The notes: generated by a model not told the origin, from the letters alone. A stretch of 64,000 nt of DNA from Belnapia rosea (GCF_900101615.1 NZ_FMZX01000001.1:806001-870000); one strand, 5' to 3'. Positions 8,979-18,613 are shown, counted from the first letter of the stretch. Translations and numbers: made by a program.

Positions 8979-9908
8979 CTAGCGTGCCAGGTAGAGCATC
9001 ACGTCGCCGCCGCGCAACGCGTCGGAGGGTGCGCAATCGGCCATGGTGCCATCCGAGGTGAGGCGGCGCAGCGGGAACTGACGGGCCAGGCGCTCGAGGA
9101 AGGCCGCCGGCGCCATGCAGCGCACCGGGTTGAAGCAGACCAGCAGCTGGACCTTCGGATTCGCCGCCAGCAGCTCCTGCATGCCCTCGAAGGCCGCCTC
9201 CTCCGCTCCACAAAGATCGAGCTTCACGAAGTCGGGCCGTGCCACCGCATGGCGGTCGAGCGGGCGGGTCGCCACCATCGCCAGATCCGGACCCTGGTTC
9301 GCACCCTGGCTCCCGCCGGTGCCGGAGAGGTCTTCCGGCAGCAGGTGCGAGTTCATCGGGCTGCCCTCCGGCATCGCCAGCCGCATCACCCGCCCCGAGC
9401 CGGGCCCGGCGAGCGCCACCTCCTCCACCTCGGCACGGTCCCCCATGCCGTTCAGCGCCAGGTTCCGCCTCAACAGGCTGGCAGAGCGCGGGTTGGGCTC
9501 GAAGGCCAGCACCTTGCCGTTCGGTCCCACCAGCTCGCCCGCCAGCAGGCTGAAATAGCCGTAGCAGGCGCCGCCATCGACGAAGACCTGGCCGGGCTTC
9601 AGCTGCTCGATGAGGAAGCGCGTCGTCCACCACTCCCAGAACCCGTCCATGGCCAGGTGCGGCGCCAGGGTGAAGTCCCCAGCATCCACCAGCATCTTGT
9701 GCCGCCCCAGGGTGCGGCAGAGCAGGGTGCCGCCGCCCATCGGCACCGCCTGCGCCATGGCCCGGACCGCGGCCTCGGCCGGCCCCGTCGGCCCGCCGAG
9801 CTTGCCGACCGGCACCAAGCGGCGGCGAGGCCGCAGCACCTCGCCCAGGCGGCCGAGCGTCGTCCTGCGGATGGTCGTCGAGAGTGCGGCTGGGTTGCCC
9901 TGCGGCAT
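8979..9908 (-). CDS. FkbM family SAM-dependent methyltransferase
   Basis: A 309-residue protein with a class I methyltransferase domain: SAM-binding segment VFVDGGACYGYFSLLAGELV (about residues 109-128), the acidic loop VLAFEPNP, and the FkbM motif DFVKLDLCGAEEAAFEGM. FkbM enzymes O-methylate sugars or small molecules. ATG 9908 is preferred over one 30 nt upstream because GGAGAA lies 7-8 nt before it. The gene stands alone with no glycan cluster beside it, so the acceptor is unknown. Confidence 0.87.
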   Translation of the reverse strand: MPQGNPAALSTTIRRTTLGRLGEVLRPRRRLVPVGKLGGPTGPAEAAVRAMAQAVPMGGGTLLCRTLGRHKMLVDAGDFTLAPHLAMDGFWEWWTTRFLIEQLKPGQVFVDGGACYGYFSLLAGELVGPNGKVLAFEPNPRSASLLRRNLALNGMGDRAEVEEVALAGPGSGRVMRLAMPEGSPMNSHLLPEDLSGTGGSQGANQGPDLAMVATRPLDRHAVARPDFVKLDLCGAEEAAFEGMQELLAANPKVQLLVCFNPVRCMAPAAFLERLARQFPLRRLTSDGTMADCAPSDALRGGDVMLYLAR

Positions 9909-10043
9909 GGGTATTCTCCGGAGCGCGGGACAAGGCATCGCGCGCCGGCCATGTAAGGCATCTCACGCTTTCGTGGGAATGCCTGTCGTCACTCCATCGG
10001 CCGCCCCTGGCGCCGCCATGACGGGGCTCCTAGGCTTGCCGCC

Positions 10044-11111
10044 ATGCCCACCCTCTTCGACTCCGAGCCCGATCCCGCCTTCGCGCCCGCGATGCAATTC
10101 GCCCTGGCGCATGAGTCTCCCTGGCCGCGCGACATCCGCGCCCATATCGAGGCCGGCTTCTTCGAACCGCCGCCCGACAATGCCATCATCGGCCCGGTCG
10201 CCTCGCGTGGCGCACCGAACGGCCTCATCCTGCGTGGCGGCCGTCTGGTCGCCCGCTGGGGCGATACCCGGCAGGTGGACATGACCTTCTCGGTGGCGAA
10301 GTCCTACCTCGCCCTGCTGGCCGGCCTTGCGCTGGGTGACGGGCTGATCCCCGACCTCGATGCCCCGGTCCGTGCCCTGGTCGATGATGGCGGCTTCGAG
10401 GGGCCGCAGAATGCCGGGATCACCTGGCGGCACCTGCTGACCAACACCTCCGAATGGGAGGGCACCCTCTTCGGCAAGTCCGACATCATCGACCGGGGCC
10501 GCAACCTCACCGTCGAGGGCCAGGGCCGGAAAGGCGTGCCGCGGCCGCTGCACCGGCCGGGCGAATATTGGGAATACAACGACGTCCGGGTGAACCGCCT
10601 GTCGCTCGCGCTGCTGCGCGTCTTCGGCCGCCCGCTGCCCGAGGTCTTCGCCGAACGCATCATGCAGCCGATCGGCGCCTCCGGGGACTGGCGCTGGCAT
10701 GGCTACGAGACCTCCTGGGTCGAGATCGGCGGCCGGCGCATGCAGAGCGTCTCCGGCGGCGGCCATTGGGGTGGCGGCGTCTTCATCCATGCCGAGGATC
10801 AGGCCCGCATCGGCCAGCTCACGCTGCAGGACGGGGTCTGGGAGGGCAGGCGGCTATTGCCCGCGGGCTGGGTCGCGCAATGCGCCACGGCCTGCGCGTT
10901 GAACCCGCATTACGGCCTGCTCTGGTGGCTGAACACCGGCCGTACCCGCTGGCCCTCGGCCAGCGCGCGGAGCTGGTGCTTCTCCGGCGCCGGCGGCAAC
11001 GTCACCTGGGTCGAGCCCGAGGCGGACATCGTTGCCGTGCTCCGCTGGGTGGACCAGACCAGGCTGGACGGCTTCATGGCGGCGACCCTGGCGGCGCTTC
11101 AGCAGCGCTGA
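10044..11111 (+). CDS. Serine hydrolase, class C beta-lactamase fold
   Basis: A 355-residue serine hydrolase of the beta-lactamase/6-aminohexanoate-dimer hydrolase family. The SxxK nucleophile motif is SVAK (in MTFSVAKSYLAL, about residue 83) and the Tyr of YND (in YWEYNDVRVN) is the second motif; HWGGGVF and FSGAGGN match the third region. No signal peptide is seen, so it is likely cytoplasmic, acting on linear amides or esters rather than peptidoglycan. It stands alone, convergent with a DoxX gene across a strong hairpin. Confidence 0.85.
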   Translation: MPTLFDSEPDPAFAPAMQFALAHESPWPRDIRAHIEAGFFEPPPDNAIIGPVASRGAPNGLILRGGRLVARWGDTRQVDMTFSVAKSYLALLAGLALGDGLIPDLDAPVRALVDDGGFEGPQNAGITWRHLLTNTSEWEGTLFGKSDIIDRGRNLTVEGQGRKGVPRPLHRPGEYWEYNDVRVNRLSLALLRVFGRPLPEVFAERIMQPIGASGDWRWHGYETSWVEIGGRRMQSVSGGGHWGGGVFIHAEDQARIGQLTLQDGVWEGRRLLPAGWVAQCATACALNPHYGLLWWLNTGRTRWPSASARSWCFSGAGGNVTWVEPEADIVAVLRWVDQTRLDGFMAATLAALQQR

Positions 11112-11132
11112 CACCCATCGCCTGCCCAAGGC

Positions 11133-11173
11133 GTGGCGATGGCGGCGCGGGGTTCCCGCCGCCATCGCCACGA
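11133..11173. terminator. 16-bp hairpin between convergent genes
   Basis: A perfect 16-bp stem (11133-11148 with 11158-11173) around a 9-nt loop lies between the stop of the serine hydrolase and the stop of the DoxX gene. The position and symmetry fit a bidirectional terminator; no T-run on either side. Confidence 0.7.
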
Positions 11174-11193
11174 TCCGAGGCCAGTCCGCCTCG

Positions 11194-11625
11194 TCAGGGC
11201 CGGGGCTGCACCGCGTAACGGCCGGGCCCGGTCCAGGCCAGGATGAGGAAGCCGCCGCACATCGAGAGATTCTTGAAGAAGCTGAAGATCTGCCCGATCT
11301 GCGCGCCGCCGGTGAATTCCCAGAAGCGATGCGCGATGGCGCTGGTGCCGAGGGTATAGAGGATCAGGCCGAAGGCCGCCCAGCGTGTCTGGAACCCGAT
11401 GATGATGAGGAGCGGCAGGATGATCTCCGCTGCCACCGCGATCACGCCGCCAAGGAAGGGCAGGGGGGCGCCCTGCTGCGTCAGCGTGGTGACGATGCCG
11501 GGCCAGCCGATGATCTTGAAATAGGCGCTGATCGGGAACAGCAGGACAAGCGCAATGCGCCCGATCAGCAGGACAAGGTCGAAATCGCCGCCGCGTGCGG
11601 TGACGTGGCTGGTCGTCGTGGACAT
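11194..11625 (-). CDS. DoxX family membrane protein
   Basis: A 143-residue membrane protein with four hydrophobic segments (LVLLIGRIALVLLF; IAVAAEIILPLLIIIGF; FGLILYTLGTSAIAHRFW; SMCGGFLILAW). The pattern GRIALVLLFPISAYFKI with a short periplasmic loop is typical of DoxX/DoxD-like proteins, often linked to thiol or redox stress. Monocistronic; downstream of and separate from the spoVR operon. Exact role unknown. Confidence 0.88.
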   Translation of the reverse strand: MSTTTSHVTARGGDFDLVLLIGRIALVLLFPISAYFKIIGWPGIVTTLTQQGAPLPFLGGVIAVAAEIILPLLIIIGFQTRWAAFGLILYTLGTSAIAHRFWEFTGGAQIGQIFSFFKNLSMCGGFLILAWTGPGRYAVQPRP

Positions 11626-11689
11626 GGATCACTCCGGATGGATGCCGGCGAAGCTACCGGCCTCCATGCCGCGACCACAAGCTTAACCA

Positions 11690-13225
11690 CTACCGTGGTG
11701 GAGAGACCGCATGCTCCCTGAGGCTGGCCCCCGTGGTCGGGTCCACCTCGCGCAGCAGCACGTCATAGCTCCAGAGATGGGCCAGATGCCGCAGCACCTG
11801 CCGGGCCTCCTGCTCCTCCAGGAGACGCCCATCCTGAACCCGATGCTCAAGGATCAGGCGCCGGTCGCCCGAGAGATCGACATCCACCACCTGGATATCC
11901 GGATCGGTCCAGGCCGGATCGTACTGCTTCGCCAGCGCGCGGCGCAGCCGCCGGTAGCCGCGCTCGTCATGCATCGCATCGACGCGGAGCGCCGGCTGGG
12001 CGGCGTCATCCTTCAGATGGAAGAGCTTCATCTTCCGCATCAGATGCGGGCTGAGGAATTGCAGGATGAAGCTCTCATCCCGGAATTCCGCCCAGCCATG
12101 CCGCAGCACCGGCATCGGGTCCCCGCAGCCGGCGAAATCCGGGAACCAGGCGCGGTCCTCCTCGGTCGGCTCGCGGCAGATACGCTCGATATCCTCCATC
12201 ATGGCGAAGCCGAGCGCATAGGGGTTGATGCCCGAATAGCGCGGGTCGTCGAAATCCGGCTGCATGATGACGCTGGTATGGGAATGCAGCGCCTCCAGCA
12301 GCGCCCCATCCGTCAGCTGCCCTTCGCGGTGAAGGGTGTTGAGGATGCGGTGGTGCACATAGGTCGCGCAGCCCTCGTTCATCATCTTGGTCTGGCGCTG
12401 CGGATGGAAATACTGCGCCACGTTGCGGACGATGCGGATCACCTCGCGCTGCCAGGGCGCCAGCCGAGGCGCCGATTTCTCCAGGAAGTAGAGGACGTTC
12501 TCCTGCGGCAGTTGCAGCAGCGCCCGCCGCTTCTCGACGTCGTCGGCGACGGCGCTGCTGCTGCTCCGCTCCGGCAGCGTGCTCCAGAGCACGTTGTACA
12601 TCCGCTCGTCATGCGCCCGCCGCTCGCGCTCCCGCTGCTCCTCGGAGCGCAGGTCGATGGTGCGGCGGTGATGACGGTGCACCCCGTAATTCATCAGCGC
12701 ATGGGCGGAATCAAGCACCCGCTCCACCGCGATCTCGCCGTAGCGGTCCTCGCACTCGGCGATGTAGCCCTTGGCGAATTCGAGGTAGTCGAGGATGCCC
12801 TTGGCATCCGTCCACTCCTTGAACAGCCGGTTGTTTTTGAAGAAGTGGTTATGGCCGAAAGCGGCATGCGCGATCACCAGCGCCTGCAGCGTCGCCGTGT
12901 TCTCCTCCATGACATAGGAGAGGCAGGGATCGGAGTTGATGACGATCTCATAGGCCAGCCCGCGCAGACCCTTGCGGTACAGCGCCTCATGCTGGGCGAA
13001 CTGCTTGCCGAAGGACCAGTGCCGGTAGAAAAGCGGCAGGCCGGTGCTGGCATAGGCGTCCAGCATCTGCTCGGCGCTGATGATCTCGATCCGGTTGGTG
13101 TAGAAATCGAGACCCAGGTCGCGGACCGCCACGACCTCGCAGGCATCGTGGATGCGCATCAGCGTGGCGAAGTCCCAGTCCGCGCCCTCATAGAGCAGCG
13201 GGCTGGTCGATACGGGCGCGTTCAT
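11690..13225 (-). CDS. spoVR: SpoVR family protein
   Basis: A 511-residue SpoVR protein (E. coli YcgB family). Conserved stretches include HWSFGKQF, AHAAFGHNHFFKNN, MNEGCATYVHHRILN and NPYALGFAMMEDIERI. The family's biochemistry is unresolved; in Bacillus it affects spore cortex, while in proteobacteria it belongs to a stationary-phase/stress module with PrkA and YeaH. Its ATG overlaps the yeaH stop by 4 bp (ATGA), so it is the third gene of that operon. Confidence 0.97.
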   Translation of the reverse strand: MNAPVSTSPLLYEGADWDFATLMRIHDACEVVAVRDLGLDFYTNRIEIISAEQMLDAYASTGLPLFYRHWSFGKQFAQHEALYRKGLRGLAYEIVINSDPCLSYVMEENTATLQALVIAHAAFGHNHFFKNNRLFKEWTDAKGILDYLEFAKGYIAECEDRYGEIAVERVLDSAHALMNYGVHRHHRRTIDLRSEEQRERERRAHDERMYNVLWSTLPERSSSSAVADDVEKRRALLQLPQENVLYFLEKSAPRLAPWQREVIRIVRNVAQYFHPQRQTKMMNEGCATYVHHRILNTLHREGQLTDGALLEALHSHTSVIMQPDFDDPRYSGINPYALGFAMMEDIERICREPTEEDRAWFPDFAGCGDPMPVLRHGWAEFRDESFILQFLSPHLMRKMKLFHLKDDAAQPALRVDAMHDERGYRRLRRALAKQYDPAWTDPDIQVVDVDLSGDRRLILEHRVQDGRLLEEQEARQVLRHLAHLWSYDVLLREVDPTTGASLREHAVSPPR

Positions 13226-14526
13226 GCCTTGGCCTCCTCCAGCAGGCCGCGCTTGGCGAAAAGCTCGCGGAAGACGGGGAAGATGTCCCGCCGGCCGCGC
13301 ACCTTCTTCATCGCCATCGGCGCGCCGGCGCTGACGAGCTGCTCATAGGTCCGCCAGAGATCCGTCGGCCCCCGGGGGAAGCCCGGCATGCCATGGTCCC
13401 CGTCCCGGCCGACCTCGATATAGGCGTAGTACTGGCAGGCGGGCAGGATGGTGTCGATCAGCAGCCGCGCCGTCCGCTGGCTGTCGCCGGCGGCATTGTC
13501 GCCATCGGAGGCCTGGGCGGCATAGATGTTCCAGTCGGATGGCGGGTAGCGGTCCGCCACCACCTTCCGCATCTCCTCGAGCGCGGTCGAGACCAGCGTC
13601 CCGCCCGTCTCGCGGCTGTGGAAGAAGGTCTCCTCGTCCACCTCCGCCGCCTCGTGGGTGTGGCGGATGAAGACGATCTCCACCTGCTTGTAGCGCCGCT
13701 GCAGGAAAATATAGAGCAGCGTGTAGAAGCGCTTGGCGAGGTCCTTCATCTCCTCGGTCATGCTGCCCGAGACATCCATCAGGCAGAACATGACGGCCCG
13801 CGCGACGGGGCGCGGCACCGGCTCGAAGCGCCGGTAGCGCACATCGATCGGGTCGATCCAGGGGATACGCTGGCTGCGCCGGAGCTGGATCTCCAGCTCC
13901 GCCTTCAGCTTGGCGATCCGGTCGTCGCTCCCGGGCTGTCCCTCCAGCGCTGCGATCTCCGCCTCCAGCGCCGCCACCGCTTCCGGCCTCGGCCGCTTCA
14001 GCGCGATCCGGCGCGACAGGCTGTTCCGCATGGTCCGGGCCAGCGACAGGTTCGACGGCGTCCCCGCCACCGAATACCCCGCCCGGTGCCAGGCCGGGTC
14101 CGAGCCCTCGACGAGGCGCCGCTTGGCCAAGTCGGGCAGCTCCAGGTCATCGAGGAAGAGCGAGAGGAATTCCTCCCGTGTGAGGACGAAGCGGAAGGCG
14201 TCCTCCCCGCCGCCGTCGGGCGAGCCCTCATTGCCGCTGCCGCCGCCGCCGCTCGGGGGGCGCTGGATCTCGTCCCCCTCGCGGTACTCCTTGTTGCCGG
14301 GCAGCACATGGTCACGCGTGCCGCCCGAGCCGTGATGGAAGCTCGGCTCGCGGATGCCGTGGAGGGGGATGCTGACCTCGCCCCCCTCGTCGGCGCTGCG
14401 GATATCACGCTTGGCAGAGGCATCCCGCACCGCCTCCTGCACCAGGGCTTTCGCCCGGCGCAGGAAGCGCTGCCGGTTGGGTAGGCTACGGCCGCTGGGG
14501 TTCAGGCGGCGGTCCAGGATCTGCAT
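13222..14526 (-). CDS. yeaH: YeaH/DUF444 family protein
   Basis: A 434-residue DUF444 protein. It opens with IDRR-type sequence (MQILDRRLNPSGRSLPNRQR), continues with a Gly/Ser-rich linker around residues 75-105, and ends in a von Willebrand A-like domain (FCLMDVSGSMTEEMKDLAKR, a MIDAS DxSxS motif). In E. coli yeaG-yeaH is a stress-response pair regulated by RpoS and nitrogen starvation; this is family knowledge. The gene is 31 nt downstream of prkA and overlaps spoVR. Confidence 0.96.
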   Translation of the reverse strand: MQILDRRLNPSGRSLPNRQRFLRRAKALVQEAVRDASAKRDIRSADEGGEVSIPLHGIREPSFHHGSGGTRDHVLPGNKEYREGDEIQRPPSGGGGSGNEGSPDGGGEDAFRFVLTREEFLSLFLDDLELPDLAKRRLVEGSDPAWHRAGYSVAGTPSNLSLARTMRNSLSRRIALKRPRPEAVAALEAEIAALEGQPGSDDRIAKLKAELEIQLRRSQRIPWIDPIDVRYRRFEPVPRPVARAVMFCLMDVSGSMTEEMKDLAKRFYTLLYIFLQRRYKQVEIVFIRHTHEAAEVDEETFFHSRETGGTLVSTALEEMRKVVADRYPPSDWNIYAAQASDGDNAAGDSQRTARLLIDTILPACQYYAYIEVGRDGDHGMPGFPRGPTDLWRTYEQLVSAGAPMAMKKVRGRRDIFPVFRELFAKRGLLEEAKA

Positions 14527-14557
14527 CGAGCAGGCGCCTCGCGATCCGTGTCTGGGC

Positions 14558-16504
14558 TCAGCCGGCCTGCTTCACGCGCATATACCATTCGACAAGCCGG
14601 CGAACCTGTCTCTCGGTATAGCCCCGCGAGACCATCCGTTGCACGAACTCCCCGTGCTTCTTCTCGCTTTCGCCATCCTTCTTCGAACCGAAGGAGATCA
14701 CCGGCAGCAGATCCTCCACCTGGCTGAACATGCGCCGCTCGATCACCTCGCGGATCTTCTCGTAGGAGGTCCAGGAGGGGTTCCGCCCACCACGATTGGC
14801 CCGCGCGCGAAGGGCGAATTTCACCACTTCGTTGCGGAAATCCTTCGGATTGGCGATGCCGGCCGGCTTCTCGATCTTGGTGAGCTCCTGGTTCAGCAGC
14901 TCCCGGTTCATCATCTGGCCGGTATCCGGGTCCTTGAAGTCCATGTCCTCGACCCAGGCATCGGCATAGGCCACGTAGCGGTCGAAGAGGTTCTGCCCGT
15001 AGTCGTTGTACGACTCGAGATAGGCCTTCTGGATCTCGTTGCCGATGAACTCCGCATAACGCGGCGCCAGCTCGCCCTTGATGAACTCCAGGTAGCGCTT
15101 CTCCGTCTCGTCCGGCAGCTGCTCGCGCCGGATCGTCTGCTCCAGCACGTACATCAGGTGGACGGGGTCGGCCGCGATCTCGGTCGTGTCGTAGTTGAAG
15201 GCCGCCGCCAGCACCTTGAAGGCGAAGCGGGTCGAGGCCCCCTCCATCCCCTCATCCGGCCCGGCCGCATCCCGGTATTCCTGCAGGTTCTTCGCCCGCG
15301 GGTCGGTCTCCTTCAGCGACTCGCCGTCATAGACCCGCATCTTGGCGTAGATGTTGGAGTTCTCGTGCTTCTTCAGCCGCGAGAGCACGGTGAACCGCGC
15401 CAGCATCTCCAAGGTGGCCGGGGCGCAGGGCGAGGCCGAGAGCTCCGAGGAGGAGACCAGCTTCTCGTAGATCTTCTGCTCCTCGGTGACGCGGAGGCAG
15501 TAAGGCACCTTGATGACGTAGATGCGGTCGATGAAGGCTTCGTTGTTCTTGTTGTTCTTGAAGCTCTGCCACTCCGACTCGTTGCTATGGGCCAGGATGA
15601 TGCCCTGGAAGGGCAGGGCGCCGATATTCTCGGTGCCGATGTAATTCCCCTCCTGCGTCGCCGTCAGCAGCGGGTGCAGCATCTTGATCGGCGCCTTGAA
15701 CATCTCGACGAATTCCAGGACGCCCTGGTTCGCCCGGTTCAACCCGCCCGAGAAGCTGTAGGCGTCCGGATCGTTCTGCCCGAACATCTCGAGCTTCCGG
15801 ATATCCACCTTGCCGACCAGCGAGGAGATATCCTGGTTGTTCTCGTCGCCCGGCTCGGTCTTGGCGATGGCGATCTGCCGGAGGCGCGAGGGCCTCACCT
15901 TCACCACCCGGAACTGCGAGATGTCGCCGCCGAAGGCATCCAGCCGCTTCAGCGCCCAGGGGCTCATCAGGCCGGTGAGCCGGCGGCGCGGGATGCCGTA
16001 GCGGTCCTCCAGCATCGGGCCCATCCGCTCCGGGTCGAACAGCCCGAGCGGGCTCTCGAAGACCGGGCTCACCTCGTCGCCCGCCTTCAGGACATAGATC
16101 GGCTCCGCCTCCATCAGCGCCTTGAGCCGCTCGGCGAGGGAGGATTTGCCGCCACCCACCGGGCCGAGGAGGTAGAGGATCTGCTTCCGCTCCTCCAGGC
16201 CCTGGGCCGCGTGGCGGAAGAAGCCGACGATCCGCTCGATCGTCTCTTCCATCCCATAGAATTCGGAGAAGGCGGGATAGACGCGGATGGTCCGGTTCAG
16301 GAATATCCGCCCGAGGCGGGTGTCCTTCGCGGTATCCACCACCATCGGCTCGCCGATCGCCTTGAGGATCCGTTCTGGGGCACTCGCATAGAAGCCCGGA
16401 TCCTTCCGGCAGCCTTCCAGATATTCCGAGATGGACATGTCTGTTTCGCGCCGGGATTCATAGGCCCGGGCATAATCGGCGAAGATGTCCTGCATGCTGT
16501 TCAT
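14558..16504 (-). CDS. prkA: PrkA family serine protein kinase
   Basis: A 648-residue PrkA (YeaG) AAA+/kinase protein, matching the usual family length. The Walker A-like motif GPVGGGKSS lies near residue 110, followed by the PrkA AAA domain (GIILAHSNESEWQSF; FIDRIYVIKVPYCLRV) and a C-terminal kinase-like region. ATG 16504 (MNSMQDIFADYARAYE) is chosen because it matches family N-termini; the frame is open 168 nt further upstream into non-conserved sequence. First gene of prkA-yeaH-spoVR. Confidence 0.96.
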   Translation of the reverse strand: MNSMQDIFADYARAYESRRETDMSISEYLEGCRKDPGFYASAPERILKAIGEPMVVDTAKDTRLGRIFLNRTIRVYPAFSEFYGMEETIERIVGFFRHAAQGLEERKQILYLLGPVGGGKSSLAERLKALMEAEPIYVLKAGDEVSPVFESPLGLFDPERMGPMLEDRYGIPRRRLTGLMSPWALKRLDAFGGDISQFRVVKVRPSRLRQIAIAKTEPGDENNQDISSLVGKVDIRKLEMFGQNDPDAYSFSGGLNRANQGVLEFVEMFKAPIKMLHPLLTATQEGNYIGTENIGALPFQGIILAHSNESEWQSFKNNKNNEAFIDRIYVIKVPYCLRVTEEQKIYEKLVSSSELSASPCAPATLEMLARFTVLSRLKKHENSNIYAKMRVYDGESLKETDPRAKNLQEYRDAAGPDEGMEGASTRFAFKVLAAAFNYDTTEIAADPVHLMYVLEQTIRREQLPDETEKRYLEFIKGELAPRYAEFIGNEIQKAYLESYNDYGQNLFDRYVAYADAWVEDMDFKDPDTGQMMNRELLNQELTKIEKPAGIANPKDFRNEVVKFALRARANRGGRNPSWTSYEKIREVIERRMFSQVEDLLPVISFGSKKDGESEKKHGEFVQRMVSRGYTERQVRRLVEWYMRVKQAG

Positions 16505-16918
16505 CGGCCGCCCCTGCAAGCGCTGCCAGTTAGATGGCAACGCAGACAGTGTGCGGAATGCCCGGACCGACTGCGGTAAACTTTTATTGCTGCGGCGCAC
16601 TGCGGCCTGTAGACTGCAAATCACGGCAAAGGGAGGTGGCTGGCGCAGTCGCGTCCGAGGCCCTTCCGCCATGCCATGGGTAAGTCAAACCCGGGCGCAT
16701 CAGGTGCCCAGGCAAATCCCCGCGGGTTGCCGCGTCTGTGACGCTTCATGCCGGAGGCTGGTGGCCATCAGGTCATGGTTCGTCAAGCCTTGCCCAACCC
16801 CTGCAACACTTTGCCACAGGGGCATCACGGGTCAGTAACCATCCCTGGTCCTGCCCTGGCCTGGGCGGCTGGCGCCGCCCAGGCCAAGCAATTGCCGCGC
16901 CAAGACGGCAAGGCTGCG
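16505..16918. other. 414-nt gap: prkA leader and SDR 3' region
   Basis: No gene is recognisable. The left part is the prkA leader: an A/T-rich patch (AATAAAAGTTTAC read on the minus strand, about 16574-16586) may mark a promoter, and an imperfect dyad GTTGCCA / TGGCAGC lies about 20-40 nt before the prkA start. The right end holds the hairpin listed separately. Nothing resembling a tRNA or small coding frame was found between them. Confidence 0.4.
16858..16885 (-). terminator. 12-bp hairpin after the SDR gene
   Basis: GGCCTGGGCGGC (16858-16869) and its perfect complement (16874-16885) with a 4-nt loop, 34 nt past the stop of the SDR at 16919. Rho-independent-type stem without a T-run. Confidence 0.6.
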
Positions 16919-17710
16919 CTATTCCTCGGCGTTCGCCGGCACGCCGCAGGTCACGCCGCCATCGATGATCATGCTCTGCCCGGTCATGAAGCTGCCGGCC
17001 GGCGAGGCAAGGAAGACGGCGGCACCGGCGATCTCGTCGGGCTCGCCGATGCGCTTCAGCGGGGTGTCCCGGGTCCGCTTCTTGTAGTTCACCGGATCCT
17101 CCCAGAGCGCCCGGGCGAAATCCGTCCGCACCAGGCCGGGGGCGATGCAATTCACCCGGATGTTCTTCGGGCCCCATTCGCAGGCCAGGTTCCGCGCCAG
17201 CTGCAGGTCCGCCGCCTTGGTGATCGCATAGGCGCCGAGATTGACCGAGCCGCGATACCCCCCGATCGACGAGATGATGACGATGGCCCCGCCGCCCCGC
17301 GCCTCCATGCTCGGGATGCACATGTGGGACAGCCACATGTTCGACTTGATGTTGGTCGCCATCATCTTGTCGAAGACCTCGTCCGGGATGCCCATGGCCG
17401 GCCCGAAATGCGGGTTGATGGCCGCGTTGCAGACGAGGATGTCGACGCCGCCCCAGCGGGCGATGGTCTCATCCGCCAGCGCCTGGAGCTCCGGCTTCCG
17501 GCCGATATTGCAGGCCATGGCGACCGCCTCGCCGCCCTTCGCCGTGATGCCATCCACCACCTCCTGGCAGGCATCGAGCTTGCGGGAGGAGACGACGACC
17601 TTCGCCCCGTGCTCCGCCATACGCTCGGCGATGGCCCGGCCGATGCCGCGGGACCCGCCGGTGACGATGGCGACCTTCCCGCTCAGGTCGAACAGGGATG
17701 ATGACGGCAT
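16919..17710 (-). CDS. SDR family oxidoreductase
   Basis: Classical short-chain dehydrogenase of 263 residues. TGGSRGIG cofactor motif (about residues 17-24), CNAAIN at the NAG position (Ala-Ala rather than Asn-Asn-Ala-Gly), Ser in IISSIGGYRG, and the catalytic YxxxK as YAITK (about 161-165). The C-terminal IDGGVT is typical. GGAGGAGCG precedes the ATG. It faces a Tyr phosphatase gene and has no linked pathway, so the substrate is unknown. Confidence 0.92.
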   Translation of the reverse strand: MPSSSLFDLSGKVAIVTGGSRGIGRAIAERMAEHGAKVVVSSRKLDACQEVVDGITAKGGEAVAMACNIGRKPELQALADETIARWGGVDILVCNAAINPHFGPAMGIPDEVFDKMMATNIKSNMWLSHMCIPSMEARGGGAIVIISSIGGYRGSVNLGAYAITKAADLQLARNLACEWGPKNIRVNCIAPGLVRTDFARALWEDPVNYKKRTRDTPLKRIGEPDEIAGAAVFLASPAGSFMTGQSMIIDGGVTCGVPANAEE

Positions 17711-17863
17711 GGCTGCGCTCCTCCGGTTGTTGGACGGGAGTGTCCCTGCCGCTTCCGCCCGGCGTCAACCCGCCCAGGGTCGGGGCGGGCAGGGGCGGCT
17801 TCCGCTGGTGCAAGCCCGCCGCCCCGGCTTTAGAAGTGCAGCAACCGCCGAGGAGCCGCCGCC

Positions 17864-18613
17864 ATGACCCAGGACCTGCCCATTGCCGTCCCGCTCGACG
17901 GCGCCTCCAACCTGCGGGACCTCGGCGGCTGGCAGGTGGCCGATGGCCGCCGGGTCCGTCACGGGCTGATCTATCGTTCCGCCACCCTCGCCCATCTGAC
18001 CGAGCGTGACGTCTCCACCATCGCCGCACTCGGCCTCAGGACGGTCTGCGACCTGCGCGGCGTCGATGAGGCGGCCCATCGCCCCTCCCGCCTGCCCGAT
18101 GGGGCGGAGCGCATTCCGCTGCCGATCGAGCCCACGGTCGGCGCCTCGCTCGCCGACCTGATGCGGCGGGAGCTTTCGACCGGCGAGGATGTGGTGGACC
18201 TGCTGCGCCGCGCCTATCTCGACTACGGCACCCGCTTCATCGGCGCCTATCGCAACCTGTTCGAGCTGCTGCTGCAGCCAGGGCGCCATGCCCTGTTGTT
18301 CCATTGCTCGGCGGGGAAGGACCGCACTGGCCTCGGGGCGGCGCTGATCCTCACCGCCCTTGGCGCGACCCGCGAGACGGTGCTGGAGGACTACCGGGCC
18401 ACCGACCGGCTCTGGCGCCGCGACCTCGCCCTGCCGCCCGGCACGCCGAAGCCGCTGGCCGACGCGCTCTACGACACCCATCCGGTGCTGCTCGAGGCGG
18501 CGCTGGACGCCGCCATCGAGGCCCATGGCGGCGAGATGCCGCTGCTGCTGGAACGCGGCCTCGGCCTCGACGCCCGGCGCCTCGACCGCCTGCGCGACCT
18601 GCTCCTGGAATGA
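17864..18613 (+). CDS. Tyrosine-protein phosphatase, atypical dual-specificity type
   Basis: A 249-residue phosphatase (Y_phosphatase3 family) with P-loop HCSAGKDRTG (about residues 146-155), where Cys is the nucleophile and Arg binds phosphate. N-terminal NLRDLGGW and YRSATLAHLT match the family's N-terminal block. Members dephosphorylate phosphotyrosine or phosphoinositides (MptpB/LipA-like). No signal peptide. GAGGAG precedes the start. It ends one nt before the stop of a convergent SDR gene. Confidence 0.93.
   Translation: MTQDLPIAVPLDGASNLRDLGGWQVADGRRVRHGLIYRSATLAHLTERDVSTIAALGLRTVCDLRGVDEAAHRPSRLPDGAERIPLPIEPTVGASLADLMRRELSTGEDVVDLLRRAYLDYGTRFIGAYRNLFELLLQPGRHALLFHCSAGKDRTGLGAALILTALGATRETVLEDYRATDRLWRRDLALPPGTPKPLADALYDTHPVLLEAALDAAIEAHGGEMPLLLERGLGLDARRLDRLRDLLLE

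Noticed and set aside
14354-16579. Long plus-strand frame opposite prkA
   Set aside because: Antisense shadow of prkA, whose identity is certain.
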